Shown here in pieces: positions 1 through 8,511 of a stretch of DNA of 64,000 bases (positions within the stretch are counted from its first letter, which is position 1; each line of letters opens with the position of its first letter). A model generated the notes under the pieces. It saw only the letters and a program-made list of their open reading frames with translations, was not told the DNA's origin and did no database searches. The DNA comes from Marinomonas flavescens. Lineage in GTDB: Bacteria > Pseudomonadota > Gammaproteobacteria > Pseudomonadales > Marinomonadaceae. The stretch is taken from positions 124,001 through 188,000 of the forward strand of contig NZ_SJSB01000004.1 of NCBI RefSeq assembly GCF_004352835.1, in the 5' to 3' direction. A program made the translations under genes and the position numbers.

Positions 1-60
1 AATCCATCAGACAGTGAAGATGCTGTAGTGGTATGGACCCTTACCGGTGGTGGTTATTAA
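1..60 (+). CDS. C-terminal tail of an upstream gene (partial)
   Basis: An open frame enters from the left edge and ends at TAA 58-60. The 19 visible residues end in WTLTGGGY. They are too few to identify the protein. A clear terminator begins 15 bases after the stop, which supports this being the true end of a plus-strand gene. Confidence 0.55.
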   Translation, partial: NPSDSEDAVVVWTLTGGGY

Positions 61-74
61 CGCTGAGAAATAGG

Positions 75-110
75 AAAGGGTCATAGACTTTGTTTATGAC
101 CCTTTTTTTT
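75..110 (+). terminator. Rho-independent terminator of the upstream gene
   Basis: AAAGGGTCATA pairs with TATGACCCTTT around a short loop and is followed by a run of eight T. Confidence 0.85.
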
Positions 111-123
111 AGCGGATTTTATC

Positions 124-163
124 TATCAGCAAGGGCTTATTCTAATCACAGCCCTTACTGATA
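124..163 (-). terminator. Hairpin after the dehydrogenase gene
   Basis: TATCAGCAAGGGCT and AGCCCTTACTGATA form a 14-bp stem with one mismatch, 35 bases past the stop of the minus-strand gene. The T tail on that strand is poor, so its role as a terminator is likely but not certain. Confidence 0.5.
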
Positions 164-197
164 GCTCTTAATTAGTAGCCTTTACTCATAGAAGGGA

Positions 198-2627
198 TCA
201 GTCGTCTGATTTTAAACGCTCTGAACTGGCGTCGTAAGGCGGCTTTTTCAGGCAGCTGATCGGGTAGTGATCACCAAGGATTTTTACCGTTAAGGGTTTA
301 TCTAGGTAGTCGCTTTGGATATAGGCAAGGGCTAGGCTCTTTTGACAGCGATGGCCGTATCCACCTGAGCTGACTTGGCCTACGGCTTTGCCATCATGGT
401 AAATAGGTTCCATGCCATTGGCGGCATCTAGGTCTGTTGAATGGACTTCAATCAGCATCATTTTTTGTTTAATGCCGGCTTCTTTTTCAATGCTAAGGGC
501 GGCTTTACCTTCGAATTCCCCTTTGCCCATTTTTACAAAGAAACTTAAGTTGGACTCGAGAATACTAAATTCACTGTTTAGATCGTGGCCCCACATGGAG
601 TAGCCTTTTTCAAGGCGCATGGAATCCATCGCTCTGAGACCAAAGTTACCTATGTTGAACGCTTTACCTGCCGCCATTAAGGCGTCATAAAGGGCTTCTT
701 GATGCTCAATAGGGTGATGCAACTCCCAGCCTAGTTCGCCTACGAAGTTCATTCTGAGGGCTCGGGTAGGCACGCCTGCGACTTGGATTTCTTGTCCAGT
801 GAACCATGGGAAAGCAGCATTACTTAGGTCTGTCTCGGTCAATTGTTGCAATACTTTTCGTGCGTCTGGCCCTGCTAAAACCAAGGTGCCGTAGTCACGG
901 GTGATGTTAGTGAGTGCCACTGAGCCATCTTTCGGTAAGCGTGTGCGTAGCCAATCTTCAATCAAGAGCTCACCGGCAGCTGGCGCCATCATGTAATAGT
1001 GGCCGCTTTCTAACTTGGTAATGGAAAATTCCCAAGCAATGCCACCATCATTGGTTAATGGGTGTGCAAGGGCGATATTGCCCGTTTGAGTTGGAATTCG
1101 GTTAGGCGAGAAAGACTCCAGCCAAGCATGGGCTCCAGATCCCGAAATTTCAAACTTGGTGAAGGGCGATAGGTCTAATACGCCAACATGTTGCTGAACC
1201 AGTTGGCACTCTGCTGCAACTGGCTCGAACCAATTGCCGCGGCGAAAGCTGTGCGTTTCCGTTGCTTCGCTACCTTGAGGTGCGAACCAACTAGCACGTT
1301 CCCAGCCGAAATAGGCGCCAAAGACGGCATTTTGTTCTGCTTGGCGTTGGTAAATAGGTGCTTGTTTTTGTCCGCGTTTTGCTGGGCGCATGGCGTATTC
1401 ATTGGGGAAGCCCAGCTGATACTCATTGGCGTAGACTTCAGTTCCTTTTGCCACTGTGTATTCGTGGTTGGCATAGTCGCCAAAGCGGCGAGGGTCGAGC
1501 TCAAAAAGGTCTAGTTCAGGGTGTCCATCAACTATCCATTGCGCCATGAAATGCCCAGCGCCGCCACCTTGTACTATGCCGAAGTTGAACCCTGTACAGA
1601 CAAAATAATTGTCATAGCCGTGTACAGGACCAATCAAAGGATGACCGTCTGGGGTGTAGGTAATAGGGCCATTAACGGTGGTTTTAATACCGGCATTAGC
1701 AACAATGCCAACTTGTTCCATGGCGGTACACATAATGTCTTCAATGCGGTCCAAAGAAGGTTGTAATAGCTCCTGACCGAAGGCCGTTGGTACGCCATCT
1801 ACCGCCCATGGAATGCCGTCTTTTTCATAGGGACCTAGGATAAAACCTTTGCCTTCTTGGCGTAGGTAATAGGACACATCAGGGTCGCGAAGCATAGGTA
1901 ACATGGTGTCACGGGCTTCTAATTCTGGCACATTATCGGTGACAACAAATTGGTGTTCCATTGAGCAGACTGGAAGTCGATGGCCTATCATTTCGGCCAC
2001 TTCGTTACAGCGAAAACCAGCTGCGTTGACGATTTTTCCGGCATCGATGACACCTTTTTCAGTGGTCACTGTCCAGCGGCCATTGGCTTGTTGCTCGATG
2101 GATTTTACTGGGTTATTACGAACAATAGTGGCACCGGCGGCTCGAGCGCCAGCGGCCATGGCGTTGGTAACACTGGTTGGGTCGATGTGACCATCGGCTG
2201 GGTCCCATAGACCGCCGACAAGTCCTGTTGTATCTAGAAAAGGGAAGAGTTCTTGTAGGCGTTGGTTGTCGACGATTTCTAGGTCTAAGCCCGCAAGGTC
2301 AGACATGGCGGCAACTCGTTGGAATTCATCCATGCGATCTTGGGTGTGAGCGAGTCGAATGGCGCCGGTTTGGTGGTGATCAACTTGCTGACCAGTTTCA
2401 GCCTGTAAACGACTGTATAGATCAATACTGTATTGTTGCAATTTCATGATGTTGTAGCTGTTACTAAAATGTGGCAAGTTGCCCGCTGCATGCCACGTAG
2501 ACCCAGATGTTAGCTCCAGTTTTTCGGTGAGCATAACATCCGTCAAGCCCATTTTTGTTAGATGATACAAGGTGCTTACGCCCGCAATACCACCGCCAAT
2601 AATAAGAACGTCCGTCGTACTTTTCAT
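198..2627 (-). CDS. FAD-dependent dimethylglycine/sarcosine dehydrogenase-like oxidoreductase
   Basis: Flavoprotein of about 809 residues that probably oxidises an N-methylated glycine (dimethylglycine or sarcosine) and passes the one-carbon unit to folate. The N-terminus has the dinucleotide-binding motif IIGGGIAGVSTLYHL (DAO fold). A central FAO_M-like linker follows, and the C-terminal half is a GcvT-type aminomethyltransferase fold (GWELHHP, GLRAMDSMRLEKGY). Length and domain order fit the DMGDH/SARDH family. I chose the ATG at 2627; an ATG five codons upstream at 2642 is also possible and neither has a strong ribosome site. It is divergent from two LysR genes, one of which may control it. 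The exact methylamine substrate cannot be read from the sequence. Confidence 0.85.
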   Translation of the reverse strand: MKSTTDVLIIGGGIAGVSTLYHLTKMGLTDVMLTEKLELTSGSTWHAAGNLPHFSNSYNIMKLQQYSIDLYSRLQAETGQQVDHHQTGAIRLAHTQDRMDEFQRVAAMSDLAGLDLEIVDNQRLQELFPFLDTTGLVGGLWDPADGHIDPTSVTNAMAAGARAAGATIVRNNPVKSIEQQANGRWTVTTEKGVIDAGKIVNAAGFRCNEVAEMIGHRLPVCSMEHQFVVTDNVPELEARDTMLPMLRDPDVSYYLRQEGKGFILGPYEKDGIPWAVDGVPTAFGQELLQPSLDRIEDIMCTAMEQVGIVANAGIKTTVNGPITYTPDGHPLIGPVHGYDNYFVCTGFNFGIVQGGGAGHFMAQWIVDGHPELDLFELDPRRFGDYANHEYTVAKGTEVYANEYQLGFPNEYAMRPAKRGQKQAPIYQRQAEQNAVFGAYFGWERASWFAPQGSEATETHSFRRGNWFEPVAAECQLVQQHVGVLDLSPFTKFEISGSGAHAWLESFSPNRIPTQTGNIALAHPLTNDGGIAWEFSITKLESGHYYMMAPAAGELLIEDWLRTRLPKDGSVALTNITRDYGTLVLAGPDARKVLQQLTETDLSNAAFPWFTGQEIQVAGVPTRALRMNFVGELGWELHHPIEHQEALYDALMAAGKAFNIGNFGLRAMDSMRLEKGYSMWGHDLNSEFSILESNLSFFVKMGKGEFEGKAALSIEKEAGIKQKMMLIEVHSTDLDAANGMEPIYHDGKAVGQVSSGGYGHRCQKSLALAYIQSDYLDKPLTVKILGDHYPISCLKKPPYDASSERLKSDD

Positions 2628-2765
2628 AGTCTCTATTCTCATGTTAAGGCTCGCAAATTGGAGCTTGTGTGTTGGGATAAACTGATGCTATAAAACGGTT
2701 AGCATTACTACAAACGATAAAATTTGCGTTTTTAGATAAGCTCAACTTATTTGAAGTGAGAAATC

Positions 2766-3662
2766 ATGCACAAAGGATTAACCAACAATATACAGCTGAA
2801 TTGGCTACGCACATTTGAGGCGGCGGCACGCCAGCTGAGTTTCACTTTGGCGGCAGAAGAGTTGTATATGAGCCAGTCTGCGGTGAGCCAACAGATTCAA
2901 TTGTTGGAGCATCATCTGGCGCAAAAATTGTTTGTCAGGGCGAATCGCGCCATACAGCTATCGGATGCGGGTCGAGCTTTTTTGCCTTTGGTGCAAGATT
3001 CCATGAGCTTATTAAATACCGGTGCCGCTCAGATATTTAGCCCTGTGAATGCTTCTATGGTGGAGGTGAATGTCAATGAGTCTTTTGGCGTACTGTGGCT
3101 GGCTACGCACATGGCCAAATTTCATGCGATATACCCTCAGGTGACGGTACGACAGTTGGGAACCAACTGGGAAAGTGATTTTGAACGATCCACCACTGAA
3201 TTAGAGATTCGCTACGGTTCGGGGGATTGGTCTGGGTTTGAGGCTTATCCTTTGATTACCCCTAATTTGCGCCCTTATTGCAGCGCTGAAAATGCAAAAC
3301 GTTTGCGCAGTCCAGAAGATTTAGTCTGTCTCCCCTTGTTAGAGGTGATTGGTGCCAAACAAGGTTGGGATTCCTGGTTAACCAAGATGGGATTATCTTC
3401 GTTGATGGATTTACCACGTCATTACACGGACAGTCATGCTTCTGCGGTGAGTATGGCGGCCAATGGTTGTGGTATTTGCTTAATGTATGACGAAATGATG
3501 CAAGAAGGGGTCTTGGCAAAACAGCTAGTAGCGCCTTTTATGGACAGTATTGAGACCAAAGGTAACTACTATTTGTGTTATCGAAAAGGCTTGCCCCTGT
3601 CTGCGGCGTCAACGGTGTTCTGTGATTGGCTATTAAGTGAATCTCGTTTTAATCCTCAATAG
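2766..3662 (+). CDS. LysR-family regulator, GcvA-like
   Basis: A 298-residue LysR-type transcription factor. The N-terminal winged helix (about residues 12-70) has the typical LRTFEAAARQLSFTLAAEEL and SQSAVSQQI segments, and the rest is a periplasmic-binding-protein-like effector domain. The N-terminal sequence is of the GcvA subgroup, which often governs glycine or amine metabolism. It is divergent from the dimethylglycine dehydrogenase-like gene across about 140 bases and is followed after 3 bases by the frame of a second regulator of the same subgroup. Control of the dehydrogenase is inferred from position only. Confidence 0.85.
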   Translation: MHKGLTNNIQLNWLRTFEAAARQLSFTLAAEELYMSQSAVSQQIQLLEHHLAQKLFVRANRAIQLSDAGRAFLPLVQDSMSLLNTGAAQIFSPVNASMVEVNVNESFGVLWLATHMAKFHAIYPQVTVRQLGTNWESDFERSTTELEIRYGSGDWSGFEAYPLITPNLRPYCSAENAKRLRSPEDLVCLPLLEVIGAKQGWDSWLTKMGLSSLMDLPRHYTDSHASAVSMAANGCGICLMYDEMMQEGVLAKQLVAPFMDSIETKGNYYLCYRKGLPLSAASTVFCDWLLSESRFNPQ

Positions 3663-3680
3663 AGCTTGGATAGAGTCAGT

Positions 3681-4595
3681 ATGAAAAGACGATTACCTTC
3701 GTTAAATGCGTTGCGAGCCTTTGAAGTAACAGCTCGTTTGTTGAGTTTTCAGCAGGCGGCTAATGAGCTTAATGTCACTCATTCTGCGGTTAGTCATCAA
3801 ATTAAAAAGTTAGAACAAGATTTGGGGGCAGAGCTTTTTGTACGTATGGGGCGAAGAGTGGCGTTAACCAACCTCGGTCAGCGTTACTATCAAGATGTGC
3901 ACGATGCGTTACAGATCATAGAGCGCAGCACAGAGGAAATTTTCGGTGAGCCTGATCAGGGTAAATTGGTTGTGCAGTTTTATATGGGCATAGCATCGCG
4001 TTGGTTAGTACCGCGTTTAGGTTTTTTCCGGCAGCAATACCCAGAGTTGAACGTTGAATTGTTTAGCACTTATTTTAGCTGGGAGTATGAAAAAAGTGCA
4101 TCCGATTTAGGGGTGGTTTATACAGAAGAAAAAGACCACCATTTATCCTACCAGTATTTATTTAAAGGCAGTTTGGTGCCGGTATGCAGCCCTAATTTAT
4201 TTTCTGAGCAAGCTTGCTCCTCGTTAGCCGAGCTATTAACCAAGCCATTGCTGCATGTTTCTGAATCTCCTGAAAACTTATCCCATTGGCTGCAGCAGCA
4301 AGGTGTGATGAGTCTAGATAACCTTGAGGTCAAGGTAGGTTACGATAACTATCAGTTGGTGTTGGAAGCCGCTATTGCCGGGCAAGGTGTGGCTTTTGTG
4401 CCCGCGTTTTTCTGTTGTGGTGATATCGCAAGTGGAAAGCTAACTGTGCCCATTGAGTTAATCGCACCTGAAATAGGCTCTTGGTATATTGTTTATCCTG
4501 CAGCTTCACGCGACAACTCTAGGGTCAATTATTTTGTTAATTGGCTGAATAAAATGATTGAGCAAGACTCTGTTTTGCAGCGATACCTACAGTAA
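3681..4595 (+). CDS. Second LysR-family regulator, GcvA-like
   Basis: About 304 residues. The helix-turn-helix lies near the N-terminus (LNALRAFEVTARLLSFQQAA, TAHSAVSHQI-like) with a LysR effector domain after it. I prefer the ATG at 3681, which gives the usual MKRRLPSLNALRAFE start; the open frame begins at 3666. It follows the first LysR gene so closely that both are likely on one transcript. The two proteins share architecture but are clearly diverged, so this is not a recent duplication. Two adjacent GcvA-type regulators may form a layered switch for the neighbouring amine oxidoreductase, which is inference. Confidence 0.83.
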   Translation: MKRRLPSLNALRAFEVTARLLSFQQAANELNVTHSAVSHQIKKLEQDLGAELFVRMGRRVALTNLGQRYYQDVHDALQIIERSTEEIFGEPDQGKLVVQFYMGIASRWLVPRLGFFRQQYPELNVELFSTYFSWEYEKSASDLGVVYTEEKDHHLSYQYLFKGSLVPVCSPNLFSEQACSSLAELLTKPLLHVSESPENLSHWLQQQGVMSLDNLEVKVGYDNYQLVLEAAIAGQGVAFVPAFFCCGDIASGKLTVPIELIAPEIGSWYIVYPAASRDNSRVNYFVNWLNKMIEQDSVLQRYLQ

Positions 4596-5042
4596 GTGGC
4601 CACTTTGCTGTTCCCCCGTCTTTCCTCTCGTATTGTGCCCCTGTCTTTTTCTCTTTGTAGATTCTCTCTCTTGAATGTATTTTCAGGAGGTTATCAAGCA
4701 AACCGTATTGTTTGATCTGTATTCTTTTGGAATTATTTAAATCATAAAATTTTTTTATGATTTAAATTTTAATAAACACAAATACATTAAATATGTCTTT
4801 ACAGTTATTGGATAATAACTTTTGTAAAGGCGACAATGGCTTTATAAAAAGTTTATGCCTGTCTATAAATTGATCTGTTTTATTCTTCTGATGCTTTTTT
4901 AGGTGAATTTCCTTTTTACTTTGAGAACAATGATCTTCGATTTGGTGTTATGAGGGAGGGGGATTTTTAGTAAAGATAGCGTCATTAAACATTGTTTTTC
5001 TCTACTTACTTGTTGATCTTTATGGCTTTTATGTAGTTAAAT
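4596..5042. other. AT-rich gap with one strong dyad
   Basis: No gene seen. Bases 4735-4749 and 4753-4767 form a perfect 15-bp AT-rich inverted repeat with a TTT loop followed by T-rich sequence, which could terminate the LysR pair or form a cruciform. The rest is T-rich and unremarkable. Confidence 0.5.
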
Positions 5043-5960
5043 AATGCTTGCTTTACAAAAGTAAATGGATTTTTACAAGAAGATGGATCAATTAGTAACC
5101 CCCAAGCTCCTATTTATAAACGCCTTCAAGCTGTTGCTGTGTTAATTGCTTCTGTGATGATTTCTTTTGGATCATGGGGTAATACCAAATAACTTCTTCT
5201 TGAAATTTATGACAGTAGTATTAGCCACTTTACAAATAATGTAGAATTTTCTCACCTTGAAAGCGTTAAAGTGGGTGGGAATCTTGATTTTATCGAGCAA
5301 ACATTTGGTATTGCTAAAGTTATAAAGCCTTCCAAGACAATCAAGGATCTTGAGTATCGTTATTATACGGATCGCAAATATATATTGGCCATCGCGGCAC
5401 AAAAATCACGAGTAGTCGCGTATCAAGTCGTCAGTTTACGTCGCTCTTTTGACCCTTCTTTGCCGTTTTCTGAGTTTCAATTAGGTTCTTTTTCTTACTC
5501 TGATTATTCCGATAGTTTTGATGACTATCGCTTGGATAATGCCAACATTACGTACTACATGGAATCTCATTCACTAGGGCGCGCTGGGTTGTTTTTAAAT
5601 CAATACTTCGTCTATGTAGGATACGGTGCCGATTATTCTGAATTGAAGGATGCCGGTACGATTAATAAGCGCGGCATCGCGACATCGGATCAGTTGGTTG
5701 TTTTCTGGTTTGGTTTGATAGGACAAGAAAAAACCAGATACTTTGTAAATCAGCTTAATGTCGTGATTGATAGGAGAAAACCCAGTGTGCAGCTCAAGGG
5801 TTCTGAATCCTGTATTAATCAGGTTATTAGAGTGAGCTTGTTGGATGAAAGCTTGCGTTTAAGTGTATGTTGCGTTTGTGATGTGACTATTCAATGCAGT
5901 GCTCAGTTTAGCAGTGATAATTTGTTTGGTCAGAGTGTGGTTAATATGGCTTTTGCTTGA
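5037..5960 (+). pseudogene. Hypothetical protein gene interrupted by an in-frame TAA
   Basis: The frame open from 5271 (GTG) encodes 229 residues, but the same frame is coding-like further upstream. From 5103 it reads a lysine/arginine segment followed by a hydrophobic helix (AVAVLIASVMISFGSWG), then TAA at 5190-5192, then LLLEIYDSSISHFTNNVEF joining directly onto the 5271 start. A membrane-anchored protein with one nonsense mutation is the simplest reading. No ATG with a ribosome site was found in the upstream part. The protein resembles ETEC_3214-type hypothetical proteins in general style, but I cannot confirm that. Tyrosine-rich middle, no catalytic motif recognised. It sits in an AT-rich patch with other decayed genes. 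Confidence 0.5.
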
Positions 5961-6131
5961 ACACTAGCGGATCGTGACAGCGAAATGTCTTCAACTTGCT
6001 GGCAGGTAAGAGCTTCTTCTGGTTCAGAGGCATCAGTGGGAAAAAAACATGCTGGTACTGGCTGTGTAGAAGTTATAAAAAGAAGGCCTATGGAAGGCTT
6101 TCGGTTTGGAAACTAATTAGGTAGAGTCTAC

Positions 6132-6776
6132 GTGATATTAAGGAAATCACGAGTTGCTATTGTTTCTATGGTCGTATCAATAGCGCTTACAGGGTGTGGT
6201 GGGTATCTACCAGTAAGAGATACTCAATATGTTTCGATTCCTATCTCTGATGAGAAACCTACTCCAGAAGAATTAAAATCCAATGGCATCAAAATTATTT
6301 CATTTCCGATTGAGTATAGTGACAAAAATTTTCGTTTTTTTACAGAATTTGTATATGACGATTTTAGTCAGCGCCTACTTAAATCAGGAAATATGATCGT
6401 TGACAGCAAACTTGCTAATAAATTAAAAAGTGAACTATTAGCAGCAGAACAATCTGGTCGCTTTCAGACATCAGGGCCAGCTGTTGCTGATGTTGTTATG
6501 ATTACTAAAATTGTTCATCTGGCTCACAACGCGGTTTACTACGAATCAAAAAGAAAGACGGACAGTAAAGGTAATACTTATTATAGCGATGCTTACTGTT
6601 CTTTCATTTCTAAGGCAAAGTTGAATGTTCGCGCTTATAAAATTCCTTCAATGAAGCTTGTGAATACTTACGAGTATGAAGGGACGAAGAATACGAGTGT
6701 TGATATGTCTGATAGAGAGTGCTCAGTGTCTGCTAGCACTACTTACAACCTGTTCGCTACAAGGCTCTTTTTCTAG
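6132..6776 (+). CDS. Putative lipoprotein of unknown function
   Basis: GTG start and 214 residues. The N-terminus is a lipoprotein signal with lipobox LTGC at about residues 19-22, so the mature protein should be anchored to a membrane by its cysteine. No known domain is recognised. It ends at TAG 6774-6776, but the same frame carries a second TAG at 6798 and then stays open to 6962, encoding about 53 further residues (including DMVLRGGCKHKP and FMVFGRNYYVGFN) that look like real protein. The annotated C-terminus may therefore be a premature truncation. Neighbours on both sides are broken genes, which favours decay. Confidence 0.55.
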   Translation: MILRKSRVAIVSMVVSIALTGCGGYLPVRDTQYVSIPISDEKPTPEELKSNGIKIISFPIEYSDKNFRFFTEFVYDDFSQRLLKSGNMIVDSKLANKLKSELLAAEQSGRFQTSGPAVADVVMITKIVHLAHNAVYYESKRKTDSKGNTYYSDAYCSFISKAKLNVRAYKIPSMKLVNTYEYEGTKNTSVDMSDRECSVSASTTYNLFATRLFF

Positions 6777-6800
6777 ATCGTACGCGACGATATTGCATAG

Positions 6801-6962
6801 CCCATCAATGGCTTTACGCATGTCCGTGGGACCACAGATCAAAGTGACATGGTGCTGAGAGGAGGATGTAAACATAAGCCTTATGTTCCTGTTGAGAAAA
6901 CAACAGACTTTATGGTTTTTGGAAGGAATTACTATGTGGGGTTTAACCGACGCTTACCCTAG
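6801..6962 (+). pseudogene. Possible C-terminal remnant of the preceding lipoprotein
   Basis: This stretch is in the same frame as the lipoprotein gene and is separated from it only by TAG codons at 6774 and 6798. It reads about 53 residues without a stop (PINGFTHVRGTTDQSD, then a glycine/aromatic-rich end). No independent ribosome site is seen. It could be read-through tail sequence or a coincidence of an open frame. Confidence 0.3.
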
Positions 6963-7120
6963 ATCCCTTTATCGCCAAAGAAATCACCGAGTTGCTCATT
7001 GCCTTAGCGCGCGAGCAGGGCTGTGCCTTATTGATCGTCAGCCATGACCCAGCCTTGATCGACAAGTGCTGCGACACTGTGATTCGATTGGATGAGAAAA
7101 TGCAAAAAAGCGTTGCTTAG
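6953..7120 (+). pseudogene. C-terminal stub of an ABC transporter ATPase
   Basis: From the D-loop onward the frame reads as the end of an ABC ATPase: TLDPFIAKEITELL, then LLIVSHDPALID with the H-loop histidine, then VIRLDEKMQKSVA and TAG. Walker A, Q-loop and signature motif are absent and no start is present, so only about 55 residues of a normal 220-240 remain. It begins exactly where the preceding open frame ends, which suggests a deletion or recombination junction near 6955. Confidence 0.75.
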
Positions 7121-7190
7121 ACATGTTTAAAAAAGGACTGAAAGTAAAATCGCTTGAAGAAAAGGATTGAAAGAAAGCGTTAGAAAAAGA

Positions 7191-7229
7191 AAGCTTGCCG
7201 TGATGAAGAGGGTTCATCACGGCAAGCTT
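7191..7229 (-). terminator. Strong terminator of the OmpA/coiled-coil/VWA operon
   Basis: A perfect 17-bp stem (7191-7207 with 7213-7229) has a 5-base loop. On the minus strand it is followed by TTCTTTTTC. It lies about 115 bases past the stop of the last gene of the minus-strand operon. Confidence 0.75.
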
Positions 7230-7343
7230 CGCGCTTATTATCTGAATGTAGGGTTTTATTGTTTTTTAAATAATATCTTATATTTTTCTATCTATTATTT
7301 TATATTAAAGTTAATAGAAGACATTTTTAAAATCATTTGTTGA

Positions 7344-8510
7344 TTATATTTTGGAAAGTTTTATCGGATTTTGATATATGTTGCCTTTACTGTCTATGAC
7401 AGAGGCGTCTTTACCACCGACAAAACCACTCCATTCATTAAGGGTCCCCGTCATATGGATAATGTCTTTGCCACCTTTAAATGACTCAGGATTGGCAGAA
7501 TCTAATATAACACCATCCATTATGCAATTCTTCCCACTACATTTTACAGTGCCAGAAATTGGTAAGTATAAATTAGCAATGGTTAACCAACCATGGTGAA
7601 TTTTTCCATCATCACCAATTACCATTCGAAATTCAGAAGACGCTTTTATATTTCCGATTTGCGTATATCCTTTATACTTTTTGAAATTCCATGTCTTGGT
7701 GTTATTTTCTACAGCTAATTGGGTTCCATATTGTTCTGTATATGCTCCCGAAAGTAATAAGTAATGTCTCCAAAAATCACGAATATTTTCGTTTATCTTT
7801 GTTTCACTATTGGTGTAATTAATTCCGTAAATTTGAAAGCTTGCATAATTAAGTGACATAGGAAATCGCTTTGCTACAGCTTTTGCAGATTTTAATGGAT
7901 CAAAGTTTTTTAGTGTGAAAAGGTCACTATTTTCGATCATGTCGGAAAATATAATAACTCGACTAAATGTGTCACTGACATTTAATCGCTTTGAGTCATA
8001 GTAAATAGCCTCGACAAGTTTTTTTCGTGGAAAAGATGATGCCGTAAACTTGGGAGGAGTTTCATGAAGGGTTTTTTGTAATGGGTAGCTCAATGCCTTA
8101 ATTATTTGTTTGTTAAAGAATTTTTTGTCAGCAGTTAGGTTGTCGGCAATACCGCCAGTAAATAGGCTGCCAAAACCTTCATCTTCCTTTAGTTGTTTTA
8201 AACGTTTACTACTATAAGCTGGATAGCATGCTTCCCATATTAATTCAACAGTTGAGCCGCCGTTGTTTATGTTTACAAATTGAATTTTTTCTCCAGGCCG
8301 ATAAGTTACTTTATTTAGGATGTCCTTATACCAATTAGGATCTTTGGAAGCAATAATGTTTTGATCCAAATATATAACTGTTTGTCTATCGCCTAATTGA
8401 CTTTGACAGTATTTATCTAAGTTAGTTGTTCTTAATAATCCATCTGCCAGAGCAGCTGTTGGCAATATTGTTACTACAGCTATAATTAAAGTTAATAAAT
8501 TTTTGAACAT
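7344..8510 (-). CDS. Secreted von Willebrand-A-like protein of unknown function
   Basis: 388 residues with a clear Sec signal peptide (residues 1-22, cleavage after ALA). The mature part begins with a VWA-like layout: a hydrophobic strand with an acidic turn (VIYLDQNIIAS, about 44-54) and a later strand RVIIFSDMIENSDLF (about 184-198). The first motif is not a canonical DxSxS metal site, so the VWA assignment is tentative. A second half with no recognised domain follows (about 250-388). It is the last gene of a three-gene minus-strand operon, one base after the coiled-coil membrane gene, and ends before a strong terminator. A periplasmic role together with the OmpA-type lipoprotein is inferred. 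Confidence 0.65.
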   Translation of the reverse strand: MFKNLLTLIIAVVTILPTAALADGLLRTTNLDKYCQSQLGDRQTVIYLDQNIIASKDPNWYKDILNKVTYRPGEKIQFVNINNGGSTVELIWEACYPAYSSKRLKQLKEDEGFGSLFTGGIADNLTADKKFFNKQIIKALSYPLQKTLHETPPKFTASSFPRKKLVEAIYYDSKRLNVSDTFSRVIIFSDMIENSDLFTLKNFDPLKSAKAVAKRFPMSLNYASFQIYGINYTNSETKINENIRDFWRHYLLLSGAYTEQYGTQLAVENNTKTWNFKKYKGYTQIGNIKASSEFRMVIGDDGKIHHGWLTIANLYLPISGTVKCSGKNCIMDGVILDSANPESFKGGKDIIHMTGTLNEWSGFVGGKDASVIDSKGNIYQNPIKLSKI

Positions 8511-8511
8511 A

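Noticed and set aside
7038-7220. 60-codon minus-strand frame over the ABC remnant
   Set aside because: It overlaps the ABC ATPase fragment and the terminator stem, so it is a shadow.
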